This document shows positions 44,071 to 53,126 of a DNA stretch of 64,000 bases, piece by piece. The number at the start of each line of letters is the position of its first letter. Positions within the stretch are counted from its first letter, which is position 1. This stretch comes from Acidobacteriota bacterium. GTDB lineage: Bacteria; Acidobacteriota; Holophagae; Acanthopleuribacterales; Acanthopleuribacteraceae. The stretch lies in assembly GCA_030066195.1 (NCBI GenBank), contig JASJCB010000002.1:1-64000 (forward strand), in the 5' to 3' direction. A program made the translations under genes and the position numbers. The notes under the pieces were generated by a model. The model did not search any database. It was given only the letters and a program-made list of their open reading frames with translations, and was not told the origin of the DNA.

Positions 44071-45876
44071 TCAGCGACGCAGGTCGGAAGCGCTCGTTGT
44101 CAGGCCGGCTCGGTCGGAAACGGTCACCGACCAGGGGCCGCGTTTTTGTCCCTTGGGCAGCACGACCCAGCGGCGATCACCGTCCCAGCGGCCTTTGAGC
44201 CGACCTTCCGGCCCGGTTACCGTGATCTTGTTCGCGTCGATGCCGCTGCCCCGGTCGCGCATGGGAATCACCACGCGTTCGCCGGAAAAGTAGGGATGCA
44301 CGCGGGGTTTGCCGATCACCGGCGGGCTGAGGTCCCGGGCCGCAACCAGGGGCGTCAGGTGCCGGAAGGTCGCCGGTTTGTCGAGGGTTTCCAGGAAGCG
44401 CCAACGGCCCTTGTTGAAGGACCAGGTGTAGATGCCCACCTGTTGCGGTTCTTCCAGGTCGCCGGGATCGAAGCGCACCGTCGTGCCGTTGACGGGCCTG
44501 CCGTTGCGGCCGAAATGCAGCACCGGCGACTCGAAAGCCAGCACCTGGCCGCCGAGCTTGGGATCGGCCGGTTCCAGGACCGCCGCCGTGTCGGGCAGAG
44601 ATACGCCTTTGCCCAGGCGCAACGACCAGGGACCCAGATTCAGGCGGCTGCCGCCCTTGCCGGAGAGCATGGCGTAGGCGCGCTCCAGGTTGCCCGCCGG
44701 CGTGCGCCAGCGCATGTCCAAACGCTTGTCGACGGTCGCGGGCGAGATGATGCGGCTGTCGCCGGCGGCAAGACCCTGGATGCTGTCGGGCAGGTGCAGC
44801 GTGCCGGCCAGGCCCGGGTTCAGGTAGATGCGGTCCTGATGGAGTTTCAGGGTAAGGCTGGTGGCCTGCACGGGTATCTCGCCGAAATTCAGCTTCCGGT
44901 GACGCGCCGCCTTGGGATTCAGGTCGAGAACGCGGGTGAACCAGTCGCCGGCCAGGTTGCGGGCTTGAATGCGCAATTGCGTGGGACCGTTGACCACCAC
45001 CACGCCGTCTTGTTGAAAACCCGGCACCTTGGGCAGGTCCGCGGCGCGGTCGTCGAAACAATGGGCGTAACGGGTGGGCCCGAAACCGGACCAGGCCTGG
45101 TCATAAACCAGCCCGGCATGGCGATAATTGTCGAACGACAATTGCAAGGGTTGCCAGGAGCCCACCAGACGCTCATCCTGGTAGAGCTTCACCCCCCTGG
45201 CCGCGATGCGGTTACCGCGGTCGGTGGAGATATAGACGAAGGGGTACACGCCGATGCGTCCGGTTGCGCGGATATTGTTGACCCCCTGACCCACCAGAAA
45301 GGGCAGCGGCGAACCGTTGACGCGGCTGTCGCGGTCCAACGGCGCCAGCAGGACTTCCTTGATGCGGGCGCGGTTGGCAATCTTGGGCAGCGGCGGGAAG
45401 TCCAGGTCCAGCGGGCTGACCGGGTTGTCGCGCTTGCGCACCTCGAAATGCAGGTGGGGCGTACCCGCGCCGCTTTCCCCGCTGTAGGCCAGCAGGTCCT
45501 CGGTGCTGACCGGAACATCCAGGGCAATATCGCCGAAGGGGGCGAGCGGGTCCAGGCCGCGTTCCTTCAGTACTTCGGTAAGCTTGGGCCCGAACGCGGC
45601 CAGGTGGGCGTAGACGGTAGCGTAACCGTCCTGGTGACGCACGTAGATGACCCGGCCGTAACCGTTGTCGCGGGCTTTGATCTGATACACGCGGCCGTCG
45701 CGGGCAGCGCGCACCTGTTCGCCCTCCAGGTCGTTGGTGGAGAAATCCAGGCCCATGTGGAAGCGGGAGCCGCGATACTCGCCGAAGCCGGCGGTGACGC
45801 CGTATTCGGTGGTCATGGGCCAGTTCCAGGTATGAGCGTCACTCCAGGCAAGGAGAAGAAAAAGCAAATCTAACAT
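44071..45876 (-). CDS. M23-family (LytM) peptidase, 601 aa
   Basis: A secreted metallopeptidase expected to cut peptidoglycan cross-links. A short hydrophobic N-terminus (MLDLLFLLLAWS) is followed directly by the LytM domain: GFGEYRGSRFHMGLDFS with zinc ligands H40 and D44, VYAHL, and the HLHFEVRK ligand motif near residue 150. The remaining 400 residues are beta-rich and end in SVTVSDRAGLTTSASD; they look like an Ig-like accessory region. A complete catalytic set suggests an active enzyme rather than an EnvC-like activator. The gene is last of a minus-strand run including a CPBP protease, a Ser/Thr kinase and dapF, suggesting a common envelope role. Confidence 0.9.
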   Translation of the reverse strand: MLDLLFLLLAWSDAHTWNWPMTTEYGVTAGFGEYRGSRFHMGLDFSTNDLEGEQVRAARDGRVYQIKARDNGYGRVIYVRHQDGYATVYAHLAAFGPKLTEVLKERGLDPLAPFGDIALDVPVSTEDLLAYSGESGAGTPHLHFEVRKRDNPVSPLDLDFPPLPKIANRARIKEVLLAPLDRDSRVNGSPLPFLVGQGVNNIRATGRIGVYPFVYISTDRGNRIAARGVKLYQDERLVGSWQPLQLSFDNYRHAGLVYDQAWSGFGPTRYAHCFDDRAADLPKVPGFQQDGVVVVNGPTQLRIQARNLAGDWFTRVLDLNPKAARHRKLNFGEIPVQATSLTLKLHQDRIYLNPGLAGTLHLPDSIQGLAAGDSRIISPATVDKRLDMRWRTPAGNLERAYAMLSGKGGSRLNLGPWSLRLGKGVSLPDTAAVLEPADPKLGGQVLAFESPVLHFGRNGRPVNGTTVRFDPGDLEEPQQVGIYTWSFNKGRWRFLETLDKPATFRHLTPLVAARDLSPPVIGKPRVHPYFSGERVVIPMRDRGSGIDANKITVTGPEGRLKGRWDGDRRWVVLPKGQKRGPWSVTVSDRAGLTTSASDLRR

Positions 45877-45888
45877 GGGGGGACTCCT

Positions 45889-47190
45889 CTACGCGCCGGT
45901 TCCGGCAAAGGTGATCATCAGCACCATCAGGTTCCAAAGCGCGTGGGTCCAGACCACGATGACCAGGTTGGCGGTGCGGTAGTAGACCACGGCCAGACCG
46001 ACGCCCTTGGCCAGGATCAGGGGCCAGAGGGGAAAGGGGTGCATGACGGCAAACAGGATGGCGCTGCTGAAGATGGCGACAAACGGCCGGTAGGACTTGA
46101 GCAACAGGCGGAAAACGATGCCGCGGAAGAAGATTTCCTCGAAGAAGGGCGCCACGATACAGGCGGTGATCCCGTAAACGATACGAGCGGTGGGATTGGT
46201 CAAAATCTCGCGGAAGAGGGCCTCGGTATCGGTGCGGTCCAGCGGCCACGAGCTCAGGATGGCGATCATTTCCGCGTAATAATGACAGGCGACCAGGATG
46301 GAGAAGCCGCCGAAGATCTGGAAGATGTTGAACCAGTGCATGCGCAGGTTGGTGAGTCCCAGGGCCGAGAACGCCTCGCCGGGATGATCGCGGAAGATGA
46401 CGCGGCGCAACAGGAAGATGCCCAACACGATATAGCCCAAACTGGCCAGGACATCCATCAGCCACAGCGGAATGCCGGAAAAAGCGCTCAGGAACAGGCT
46501 GATGACCACGATGCCCGACAGAAACAGGGCGCAGAACCGCCATAGATCCTCGGTGGGGAAGTAGAGCGGCTTCAGCTTGAAGAAATCTTCCTTGCCCAGT
46601 CGCCGCCACTGGCGATCGGAAAAATACATGCTGATCAGCAGGCCCAATCCGATCAGGCTGAAAAAGTGGCGCGGCACCTGGACATTGTAAGCCAGGCGGA
46701 CTTTATCCATGTATTCGACCAGGTCTTCCTGAGCTTCCTGTTCGATTTCCACATTGCCCAGGCGTTTGGCGGCGGTTGCCTTGATACGTGCGCCCACCCA
46801 GTCCTCGGTCGTCGTTTCGGTCCAGCCCTCGGGCAGGTAATGGGCGTCGAAATAGGCGTAGCGAAACAATCGATCGTCATAGGCGTCGCCCGCCAGTTCG
46901 ATGAGACCGCGAGCCTCGTCCAACTCGCCTTCCTCCGCGTAGAGGGTGGCCAATGCCTCGACGATAAGCGGATCTTCCTTTTGTTCGTCGCTAAGGCTTG
47001 CCATAATGCCGGCGATGACCTCGGAGAACAGGTCGTCCATGAGGCGGGTGCGCACCAGGTAATTGTTGATCAGGCTCTGCCGCATCTGATTGGCAGGCCC
47101 TTCTTCCTCCGGCGGCATGGATTGAATGCCGTAGACGGCCAGTAGAATGAAGGAGGCAGCCAGCACCAGGCTCATCCAAGATAATTTCAT
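45889..47190 (-). CDS. CPBP-family intramembrane metalloprotease
   Basis: A 433-residue membrane protein. An N-terminal helix (residues 7-22) and a soluble helical domain of about 150 residues precede the CPBP (Abi/CAAX-protease-like) core. The core has the expected motifs: FFEEIFFRG (EExxxR), SSAILFAVMHPFPLW (FxxxH) and VVWTHALWNLM (HxxxN). Bacterial CPBP proteins cleave within or next to membranes and are linked to peptide maturation or stress. The extra N-terminal domain, which looks like a periplasmic helical-repeat segment, is uncommon for the family. The ATG directly abuts the kinase stop codon (TAG-ATG), and the M23 gene follows 12 bases downstream. Confidence 0.9.
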   Translation of the reverse strand: MKLSWMSLVLAASFILLAVYGIQSMPPEEEGPANQMRQSLINNYLVRTRLMDDLFSEVIAGIMASLSDEQKEDPLIVEALATLYAEEGELDEARGLIELAGDAYDDRLFRYAYFDAHYLPEGWTETTTEDWVGARIKATAAKRLGNVEIEQEAQEDLVEYMDKVRLAYNVQVPRHFFSLIGLGLLISMYFSDRQWRRLGKEDFFKLKPLYFPTEDLWRFCALFLSGIVVISLFLSAFSGIPLWLMDVLASLGYIVLGIFLLRRVIFRDHPGEAFSALGLTNLRMHWFNIFQIFGGFSILVACHYYAEMIAILSSWPLDRTDTEALFREILTNPTARIVYGITACIVAPFFEEIFFRGIVFRLLLKSYRPFVAIFSSAILFAVMHPFPLWPLILAKGVGLAVVYYRTANLVIVVWTHALWNLMVLMITFAGTGA

Positions 47191-48030
47191 CTAACCGCCT
47201 TTAATTTGGGTGATTGCCTGAAGCAAGACACCGGCATCGGCAAAACGCATATCCATATCCTTGGACAGGCATTTCTGGATCACCTGACAGAGAGGTAGCG
47301 GAAGATCGGGCCGGATCAATTCAAGGCTGACGGGATTGACCGTCAAGATTTTGGTAATGGTGGCAAAGGGATTCTTGCACTGAAAGGGGTTCCGGCCCGC
47401 AAGAAATTCGTACATGATGACACCCATGGAAAACACATCGGTACGCGCATCGGAGGAAAGCCCGTCGGCCTGTTCCGGCGACATATAACCGGCGCTGCCC
47501 AAAACCATGCCGGCCATGGTTTGAAAGCTGTCGTCGCCGGAGGGCTCCTTATTCAGGAACTTGACTAGGCCGAAATCCAGCACCTTGGGTTGGCCGTCGC
47601 CGGTCAGTTTCAGGTTGGTGGGCTTCAGGTCGCGGTGGACCAGGTGGTGTTCGTGGGCGTAGGCAACGCCTTCCAGTACGGGCTGCATGAGCTCGAAGAA
47701 GGTTTCTTCCGGGAGCCCGTCCTGGTGCGCTTGCGCGATTTCGTCATAGCGGCGTCCGTCCACGTATTCCATGGCGATGAAGTGGTGGCCGTCGTCGCTG
47801 GTGCCCACCTCCAGCATGCGTGCAATGGCCGGATGGGAGAGCAGGCGCGCGGCCCTGGTCTCGCGGATGAAGCGGGCGCGGCGTTCCTTGCTGATCAGGA
47901 AATCGTTGGGGAGGATCTTAATGGCCAGGTAGCGCCGTTGTGCGGGGTCAAAAGCCCTGTAGACGTATCCGGTATTCCCGCCGCCGAGCTTTTCGAGTAG
48001 TTTGTATCCGGAGAATTCAGGTCCGATCAT
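47191..48030 (-). CDS. Hanks-type serine/threonine protein kinase
   Basis: A 279-residue, essentially kinase-only protein with no transmembrane or PASTA region. The glycine loop is LGGGNTGYVYRA, ATP lysine K38 in LAIKILP, catalytic loop LVHRDLKPTNLKL, VLDFGLVKF, and SAGYMSPEQADG in place of APE, followed by DVFSMGVIMYEFLAG. All catalytic residues are present, so it should be active. Sitting between a small Cys-motif protein and the CPBP protease, with stop and start codons touching, it probably phosphorylates partners in the same envelope module. Substrates are unknown. Confidence 0.93.
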   Translation of the reverse strand: MIGPEFSGYKLLEKLGGGNTGYVYRAFDPAQRRYLAIKILPNDFLISKERRARFIRETRAARLLSHPAIARMLEVGTSDDGHHFIAMEYVDGRRYDEIAQAHQDGLPEETFFELMQPVLEGVAYAHEHHLVHRDLKPTNLKLTGDGQPKVLDFGLVKFLNKEPSGDDSFQTMAGMVLGSAGYMSPEQADGLSSDARTDVFSMGVIMYEFLAGRNPFQCKNPFATITKILTVNPVSLELIRPDLPLPLCQVIQKCLSKDMDMRFADAGVLLQAITQIKGG

Positions 48031-48089
48031 GTATCACCAGAGGCATGCCAGCCTACGCTATTGTACCCGATCCAACGGGGGTTTGGTGC

Positions 48090-48680
48090 CTAATTGCGGC
48101 GGGACGACGGATTCCTTGGGTCCAGGCGCAGCCGGTAGAACGGGGGCAAGGTGGGGGATACCTCGGGCGGGTCTTCACGGTGCGGGCCGATTTGAAGCTC
48201 TTTGCCGCAGACCGGACAGAATGGATAAGGGGTATATTGTTCGTAATGGCCGTCCACACAGGCCCGCAACTGGAAACCGGAGATGAAGTGTATGCGTTGG
48301 ACCCGGCTGAGCATGATCATGACCTGATCGGTATCGTCCACCGCTTCGATATCGCCGGTGACCACGCGTTTTTTGTCCTCTTTCTTGATGCCGGCGCCGA
48401 TGATATTGACCGCGGTGATTTTTCCGGTCTTCTTCTCGCCGCTGTCCAACAGGATCTCGAAATTGCCGCGACGATCCAGGCGACGTACCTGGGCGATGCG
48501 GAAAATGCTCAGGAAATACTGTTCGTCCTTGTCCCTGAACTCGAAAGCGTGCGGCTCGATGCCCTTGAGTCGGAAATCGGTGAGTTCCACCACCTCGCCG
48601 GAATCCAGAAAGACCCTGGCGTTGACCGATTCCGGTTCGATCTCCGGTTCCTGCCACAGGAACAATAAAAGCATCAACAT
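48090..48680 (-). CDS. uncharacterised protein with C-terminal CPVCGKEL motif, 196 aa
   Basis: I do not recognise the family. A short hydrophobic start (MLMLLLFLWQE) is followed by a repeated beta-rich pattern: ARVFLDSGEVVELTDFRLKG, then FEILLDSGEKKTGKITAVN, both shaped like an LDSGE strand-turn. After FISGFQLRACVDGHYEQYTP comes PFCPVCGKELQIG, half of a zinc ribbon that may pair with the earlier Cys/His. The end is proline- and arginine-rich. It overlaps the dapF stop by seven bases and is followed by the kinase gene 59 bases later, so it belongs to the same transcript. Confidence 0.7.
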   Translation of the reverse strand: MLMLLLFLWQEPEIEPESVNARVFLDSGEVVELTDFRLKGIEPHAFEFRDKDEQYFLSIFRIAQVRRLDRRGNFEILLDSGEKKTGKITAVNIIGAGIKKEDKKRVVTGDIEAVDDTDQVMIMLSRVQRIHFISGFQLRACVDGHYEQYTPYPFCPVCGKELQIGPHREDPPEVSPTLPPFYRLRLDPRNPSSRRN

Positions 48681-49444
48681 AACCAGACTCCTTGTGCTAC
48701 CCGGCGGGTTGTCCCCTCGAATTTCAAATCACTGCCGGCGGCAGTAACGGTTACGGTGCCGTGTCCCTCCGGTTGGAAAGTGACGGATTGCAGGTCGAAC
48801 TCACCCATCAACACCAGGGCGCTTGCATACATGCCGGAGCCGCAAGCCAGGGTGCATCCTTCAACGCCCCGCTCGTAGGTGACGATGCGCCAGATGTCGC
48901 CGGATCGTTTGAGCAGGTTCACATTACAGCCCTCGGCCGAAATGGACGGGTCGGCGCGGATCGAGGGAGCCGTTTGCCGGAAGCGCGCGCGGTCCATGGA
49001 CTCGATGGTGATGAAATGGGGATTGCCCACGGCGGCAAAGAAACCGCGAACCGCCTCGCCCCCGTCCGGCGGTTGCCAGTGGTGGGGTTCATAGGGCAGG
49101 CAGGGCAGACGCAGGGACACGCCGGGGTCGATTTCGTAGGACAGCTTGCTGCCCTCGCACGCGGCGATACCGCGAATGGGAACGCGACCGTCCTCGTAGA
49201 GCGCGGCCAGTGCGGCGCGTAAGCCGTTGAGACATAGGGTTCTGCTGCCGTCGGGGTCATAGTGGTCGATGACCGGGCCCCACTCGCCTGAAGAAAAGAC
49301 CAGGACACCGTCGGCGCCGATGCCGTGGTGACGATCACAGATCAGGGCGATATCCTCGGGCCGCGGATGTTCTTCCAGCAGCACAAAATCATTGCCACAA
49401 GCCTGGATCTTCTGGAATGGTAGGCTCAAACTCGGCTCCCGCAT
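48674..49444 (-). CDS. dapF: diaminopimelate epimerase (divergent)
   Basis: A 256-residue PLP-independent racemase converting LL- to meso-diaminopimelate for lysine and peptidoglycan. FQKIQACGNDFVLLEEH, CDRHHGIGADGVLVF and AVGNPHFI are all characteristic. The first catalytic cysteine lies in DGSRTLCLNGLRA, where the usual C-G-N-G is C-L-N-G; the second is in TLACGSGMYAS, close to the normal A-C-G-T-G. The two-cysteine mechanism therefore looks intact, but the first loop is altered. Length is slightly short for the family. It leads the minus-strand envelope group; no other lysine-pathway gene is here. Confidence 0.9.
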   Translation of the reverse strand: MREPSLSLPFQKIQACGNDFVLLEEHPRPEDIALICDRHHGIGADGVLVFSSGEWGPVIDHYDPDGSRTLCLNGLRAALAALYEDGRVPIRGIAACEGSKLSYEIDPGVSLRLPCLPYEPHHWQPPDGGEAVRGFFAAVGNPHFITIESMDRARFRQTAPSIRADPSISAEGCNVNLLKRSGDIWRIVTYERGVEGCTLACGSGMYASALVLMGEFDLQSVTFQPEGHGTVTVTAAGSDLKFEGTTRRVAQGVWLC

Positions 49445-49505
49445 CAGGTTTCAGGATCATTATAGCGGAATCCGGACGGCTCGGTGTGTGTGTTCCAAGG
49501 GTAGT

Positions 49506-49775
49506 CTAAAAGTGGGAAACGCCGTCAGCATTGTGATCCGGCCATCGCATTAAATTCTGCCGGATGTTGTCAAGCGGTATGATGAAGCCGTCCTGATTGC
49601 CGCCCGGGGCCGGATCGTCGTATCGGACCGGTGTGACGAACCCATTGGGAGCGTTCACATCGCCCCTCAGACGGAGGGCCGTGGCGTTGCCGAAGAGCCC
49701 TGTGCCGTTGTCTACTGAACGGTTCCCGCCAACCGTGATCGTTCCGTGGTAGGGCTTGCTCACGCTACTGTTCAC
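49506..49775 (-). CDS. uncertain 89-codon ORF between aldehyde dehydrogenase and dapF
   Basis: A frame opening with a GTG that overlaps the aldehyde dehydrogenase stop as GTGA, encoding SVSKPYHGTITVGGNRSVDN at the start and DHNADGVSHF at the end. The first ten codons are formed by the dispersed 28-bp repeat (49742-49769). A real small gene, a truncated gene or a repeat-borne frame are all possible. There is no recognised domain. The remaining sequence up to dapF (49445-49505) shows nothing. Confidence 0.25.
   Translation of the reverse strand: MNSSVSKPYHGTITVGGNRSVDNGTGLFGNATALRLRGDVNAPNGFVTPVRYDDPAPGGNQDGFIIPLDNIRQNLMRWPDHNADGVSHF
49742..49769 (-). repeat. third copy of the 28-bp end repeat
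   Basis: Read on the minus strand: AGTAGCGTGAGCAAGCCC, four variable bases, then ACGGAA. It matches the right end of the 39.1-39.8 kb segment at 24 of 28 positions and lies three bases after the aldehyde dehydrogenase stop. Confidence 0.7.
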
Positions 49776-51199
49776 CGGATGCGGACGCAGATGTTTTTTA
49801 GTTGGGTGTAGTTGTCCAGCGCGGGTAGCCCCTTTTCGCGGCCGAAGCCGCTTTGTTTATAGCCGCCGAAAGGGGTTTCCTCACCGCCGATGAAATACTC
49901 GTTGATGTAGACCTGACCCACTCTCAGGTCACGAGCCAGGCGCATGGCCCTGTCGATGTCCCTGGTGTGGATGCCTGCAACCAGGCCGTATTTCACGTTA
50001 TTGGCCAGGGCTGCGGCTTGTGCCTCGTCGGTGAAGGTGAGTACCGAGAGAACCGGGCCGAATATTTCCTCTTGGGCGATGCGCATCTCCGGGTCGACAC
50101 CGGTGAAGACGGTCGGCGCCACGAAGTAACCCTTGTCGCGCGCGCGTTCACCGCCGGTAATGATACGGGCGCCCTGTTCCTTGCCCGTGTCGATATAACC
50201 CAGCACGCGGTCCAGGTGCTCCTGGGAAACCAAGGGCCCCATGTCCGGCTGTTCCATACCGGGTCCCAAGCGGATCTTCCGAGAGCGCGCCACCAGGGCT
50301 TCCAGCAGGTTGTCGGCGATGCCCCGTTCTACCAACAGGCGTGATCCGGCGGAGCAGATTTGGCCCGTGTTGGCGTAAATCCCTTTGGCCACCTCGGCGG
50401 CGGCCGTTTCCGGGTCGGCGTCGTTGAAGATGATATGCGGCGACTTGCCGCCCAGTTCCAAAACAACGGGTTTGATATGTTCCGCCGCGGTTTTCATGAC
50501 CCGCCGGCCGGTGGGCACGGAACCGGTAAAGGTAATGCAGTCGATATCCGGGTGGCCGCAGAGGGGTTCGCCCGCTTCAAGGCCGTAGCCGGTGACCACA
50601 TTGTAAACCCCGTGCGGCAGGCCGACAGATTGAAAAACCCTGCCCAGCTCCAAAGCGGTCAGCGAGGTCATTTCCGAGGGTTTGACCACGGCCGTGTTGC
50701 CGGCGGCCAGGGCGGGCGCGACACTGCGGCCGATCATGTTGAAGGGCATATTCCAGGGAACCACGTGCGCGGTGACGCCCATGGGCTCGCGGATGGTGAA
50801 ATCCATGAAGTCCGGGCCCAGGGGAATGCTGCGGCCCTCCAACTTGTCGGCGGCGCCCGCGTAGTATTCAAAATAACGTGCGGTGCTCAGCACTTCCTTG
50901 TGGGAAAGTTGCAGCGGTTTGCCTGAATCCAGGGTTTCCAAGCGGGCGAAATCATCGATGCGTTCCTCGATCGCCCGGCCGGTGTCGTAGAGGATGCGAG
51001 CCCGCTCCCTGGGTTTCAGCTTGCGCCACGTCTGGTCGAAGGCGTGCCGGGCGGCCTTGACGGCGCGGTCCACATCGTCGGCGTTGCCGCGTGGAATGGT
51101 ACCGATAACTTCTTCGGTAGCCGGATCCACGACCGTTATGCCCTCGCCCTTGCCCGTTTCCCAACGCTCGCCGATCAACATCTGGTAGCTATGACTCAT
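49772..51199 (-). CDS. NAD(P)-dependent aldehyde dehydrogenase (betaine-aldehyde/medium-chain type)
   Basis: A 475-residue dehydrogenase oxidising an aldehyde to its acid. Landmarks are VVPWNMPFNM, TFTGSVPTGRRV for the nucleotide fold, the general-base glutamate in VLELGGKSPHI, the catalytic cysteine in NTGQICSAGSRLLVE, EEIFGPVLSV, and ETPFGGYKQSGFGREKG at the C-terminus. These agree with the betaine-aldehyde/aminobutyraldehyde branch, but the substrate is not certain. I take the ATG at 51199 with AGGGGG upstream; the frame stays open to 51295, but that would run past the divergent ABC gene's start. It is divergently transcribed from the exporter, 70 bases apart. Confidence 0.93.
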   Translation of the reverse strand: MSHSYQMLIGERWETGKGEGITVVDPATEEVIGTIPRGNADDVDRAVKAARHAFDQTWRKLKPRERARILYDTGRAIEERIDDFARLETLDSGKPLQLSHKEVLSTARYFEYYAGAADKLEGRSIPLGPDFMDFTIREPMGVTAHVVPWNMPFNMIGRSVAPALAAGNTAVVKPSEMTSLTALELGRVFQSVGLPHGVYNVVTGYGLEAGEPLCGHPDIDCITFTGSVPTGRRVMKTAAEHIKPVVLELGGKSPHIIFNDADPETAAAEVAKGIYANTGQICSAGSRLLVERGIADNLLEALVARSRKIRLGPGMEQPDMGPLVSQEHLDRVLGYIDTGKEQGARIITGGERARDKGYFVAPTVFTGVDPEMRIAQEEIFGPVLSVLTFTDEAQAAALANNVKYGLVAGIHTRDIDRAMRLARDLRVGQVYINEYFIGGEETPFGGYKQSGFGREKGLPALDNYTQLKNICVRIR

Positions 51200-51269
51200 C
51201 TGTGCCCCCTTTTGACCCATTTTGCGCGTGAACAGGGTATTATAAACGACTTCCGAGAGGTGTGAGAGC

Positions 51270-53108
51270 ATGTTCAGCTCCCGAGTCATTCCCAAACAAA
51301 GCGACGTTCCGTTTCACAAACAATTCTTCGGTACCTTCCGCTATACCAACCGCGCTATCGGCCTGGTCTGGTCCACCAGCAAGCCGTTGACCATCGCCAT
51401 GGTGATCATGACCCTGTTCGCGGGGGTATTGCCGGCGGCCACCGCCTACGTGGGCAAGTTGATCGTGGACGGTGTTGTGCTTGCCGCTCAAACGGGTTCG
51501 CGCGCGGATCTGAACCAGGCCCTGGTTTATGTAGGTTTGGAATGCGGTTTGATGGTGATCATGGCGGGCGGCAGCCGGGGTTTGACAGTTGCCCAATCCT
51601 TGTTGCGCGCCTTGCTGGGCCAGCGGGTGAACGTGATGATCTTGGAGAAGGCGCTCACCCTGGAATTGAAACACTTCGAGGATTCCGAATTTTACGACCG
51701 CCTGACCCAGGCCCGGCGCGAGGCGTCCAGTCGCCCGCTGAGCCTTGTGAACCGTACCTTCAGCCTCATCCAGAACGGCATCTCGCTGATCAGTTACGGC
51801 GGCTTGCTGCTCAGCTTCTCGCCCTGGGCCGTGCTGGTGCTGATGCTGGCGGGCCTGCCGCTGTTTTTTGCCGAGACTCATTTCTCCAACCAGGCTTTTC
51901 GCCTGTTCCAGTGGCGTTCGCCGGAGACCCGCAAACGCGCCTACCTGGAAATGGTCATGGCCCGCGAGGACTACGTCAAAGAGGTGCAACTGTTCAAGTT
52001 GGGCGGCATTATGTTGCAGCGTTTCAAGGACATCTTCCACATGGTTTTTGCCGAGGACCGCAGCCTGATCGTACGTCGCGGGTTCTGGGGTTTTGCCCTG
52101 GGCCTGTTGAGTACCTTTGCCTTTTACGGCGCATACGGCTGGATTGTCTGGTCGACCGCCTCGGGTCAGATTACGCTGGGAGATATGACCATGTACCTGA
52201 TGGTCTTCCGGCAAGGTCAGAGCGCATTTGCGGCGGGCATGACCTCCATCGGCGGCATGTATGAGGATAACCTGTATCTTTCCAAGCTCTACCAATTCCT
52301 GGAGGAACGCACCGCCGCGCCTTCAGGCACCGCGTTGCAGGGGCCGAGCCCCGGCGGCGGCGTGCGTTTCGAGGACGTGTGGTTCACCTATCCCGGCGCT
52401 GAAGAACCCGCGATACAAGGGGTGAGCTTTCATTTGCAACCGGGCGAGAAACTGGCGCTGGTGGGCGAGAACGGTTCGGGAAAAACGACCCTGATCAAGT
52501 TGCTGACCCGTTTGTACACTCCCGACAGCGGCCGCATCCTGCTGGACGGATTGGATATCGAGGAATGGCAGTTGGACGCCCTGCGCGAGCGCATCGGCGT
52601 GATCTTCCAGGACTTCGTGCGTTTTCAGTTCACGGTGGGCGAGAACATCGGCTCGGGCGATGTCCATGCCTATGAAGACCACGCCCGTTGGCGCAACGCT
52701 GCCGATAAGGGCATGGCCACGCCGTTCATCGACAAGATGGACAAGCAGTTCGATACCCAACTGGGACGCTGGTTCGAGGGCGGTCGAGAGTTGTCCGGCG
52801 GGCAATGGCAAAAGATCGCCCTGTCTCGCGCCTTTATGCGCGTCAACGCCGACATCCTGGTGCTGGACGAACCCACGGCCGCCATGGACGCCGAGGCCGA
52901 GGTGCGCATCTTCGATCATTTTCGGGAAGTCACCCGTCGTCAGATGGCGATCCTGATCTCCCACCGTTTCTCCACGGTGCGCATGGCGGACCAGATCGCG
53001 GTGCTCAATGCCGGCAAACTGGTGGAACAAGGCACCCACGAGGAGTTAATGGCGTTGGACGGCCGCTACGCCCATCTTTTCCGTATTCAAGCGGCCGGGT
53101 ACCAATAA
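51270..53108 (+). CDS. ABC exporter, fused permease-ATPase half-transporter
   Basis: A 612-residue half-transporter with about six transmembrane helices in residues 35-330 and an ATPase domain after residue 365. Walker A ALVGENGSGKTTLIKLL, Q-loop VIFQDFVRFQ, signature ELSGGQWQKIALSRA, Walker B ILVLDEPTAAMD and H-loop AILISHRFST are intact, so a homodimer should be active. The layout matches exporters of lipids, peptides or drugs. A W follows the signature glutamine, as in some lantibiotic and lipid exporters, but the cargo cannot be predicted. It is followed 18 bases later by a MAPEG-family gene, suggesting a common transcript. Confidence 0.92.
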   Translation: MFSSRVIPKQSDVPFHKQFFGTFRYTNRAIGLVWSTSKPLTIAMVIMTLFAGVLPAATAYVGKLIVDGVVLAAQTGSRADLNQALVYVGLECGLMVIMAGGSRGLTVAQSLLRALLGQRVNVMILEKALTLELKHFEDSEFYDRLTQARREASSRPLSLVNRTFSLIQNGISLISYGGLLLSFSPWAVLVLMLAGLPLFFAETHFSNQAFRLFQWRSPETRKRAYLEMVMAREDYVKEVQLFKLGGIMLQRFKDIFHMVFAEDRSLIVRRGFWGFALGLLSTFAFYGAYGWIVWSTASGQITLGDMTMYLMVFRQGQSAFAAGMTSIGGMYEDNLYLSKLYQFLEERTAAPSGTALQGPSPGGGVRFEDVWFTYPGAEEPAIQGVSFHLQPGEKLALVGENGSGKTTLIKLLTRLYTPDSGRILLDGLDIEEWQLDALRERIGVIFQDFVRFQFTVGENIGSGDVHAYEDHARWRNAADKGMATPFIDKMDKQFDTQLGRWFEGGRELSGGQWQKIALSRAFMRVNADILVLDEPTAAMDAEAEVRIFDHFREVTRRQMAILISHRFSTVRMADQIAVLNAGKLVEQGTHEELMALDGRYAHLFRIQAAGYQ

Positions 53109-53126
53109 ATACCGAAGGAGGTCTTC

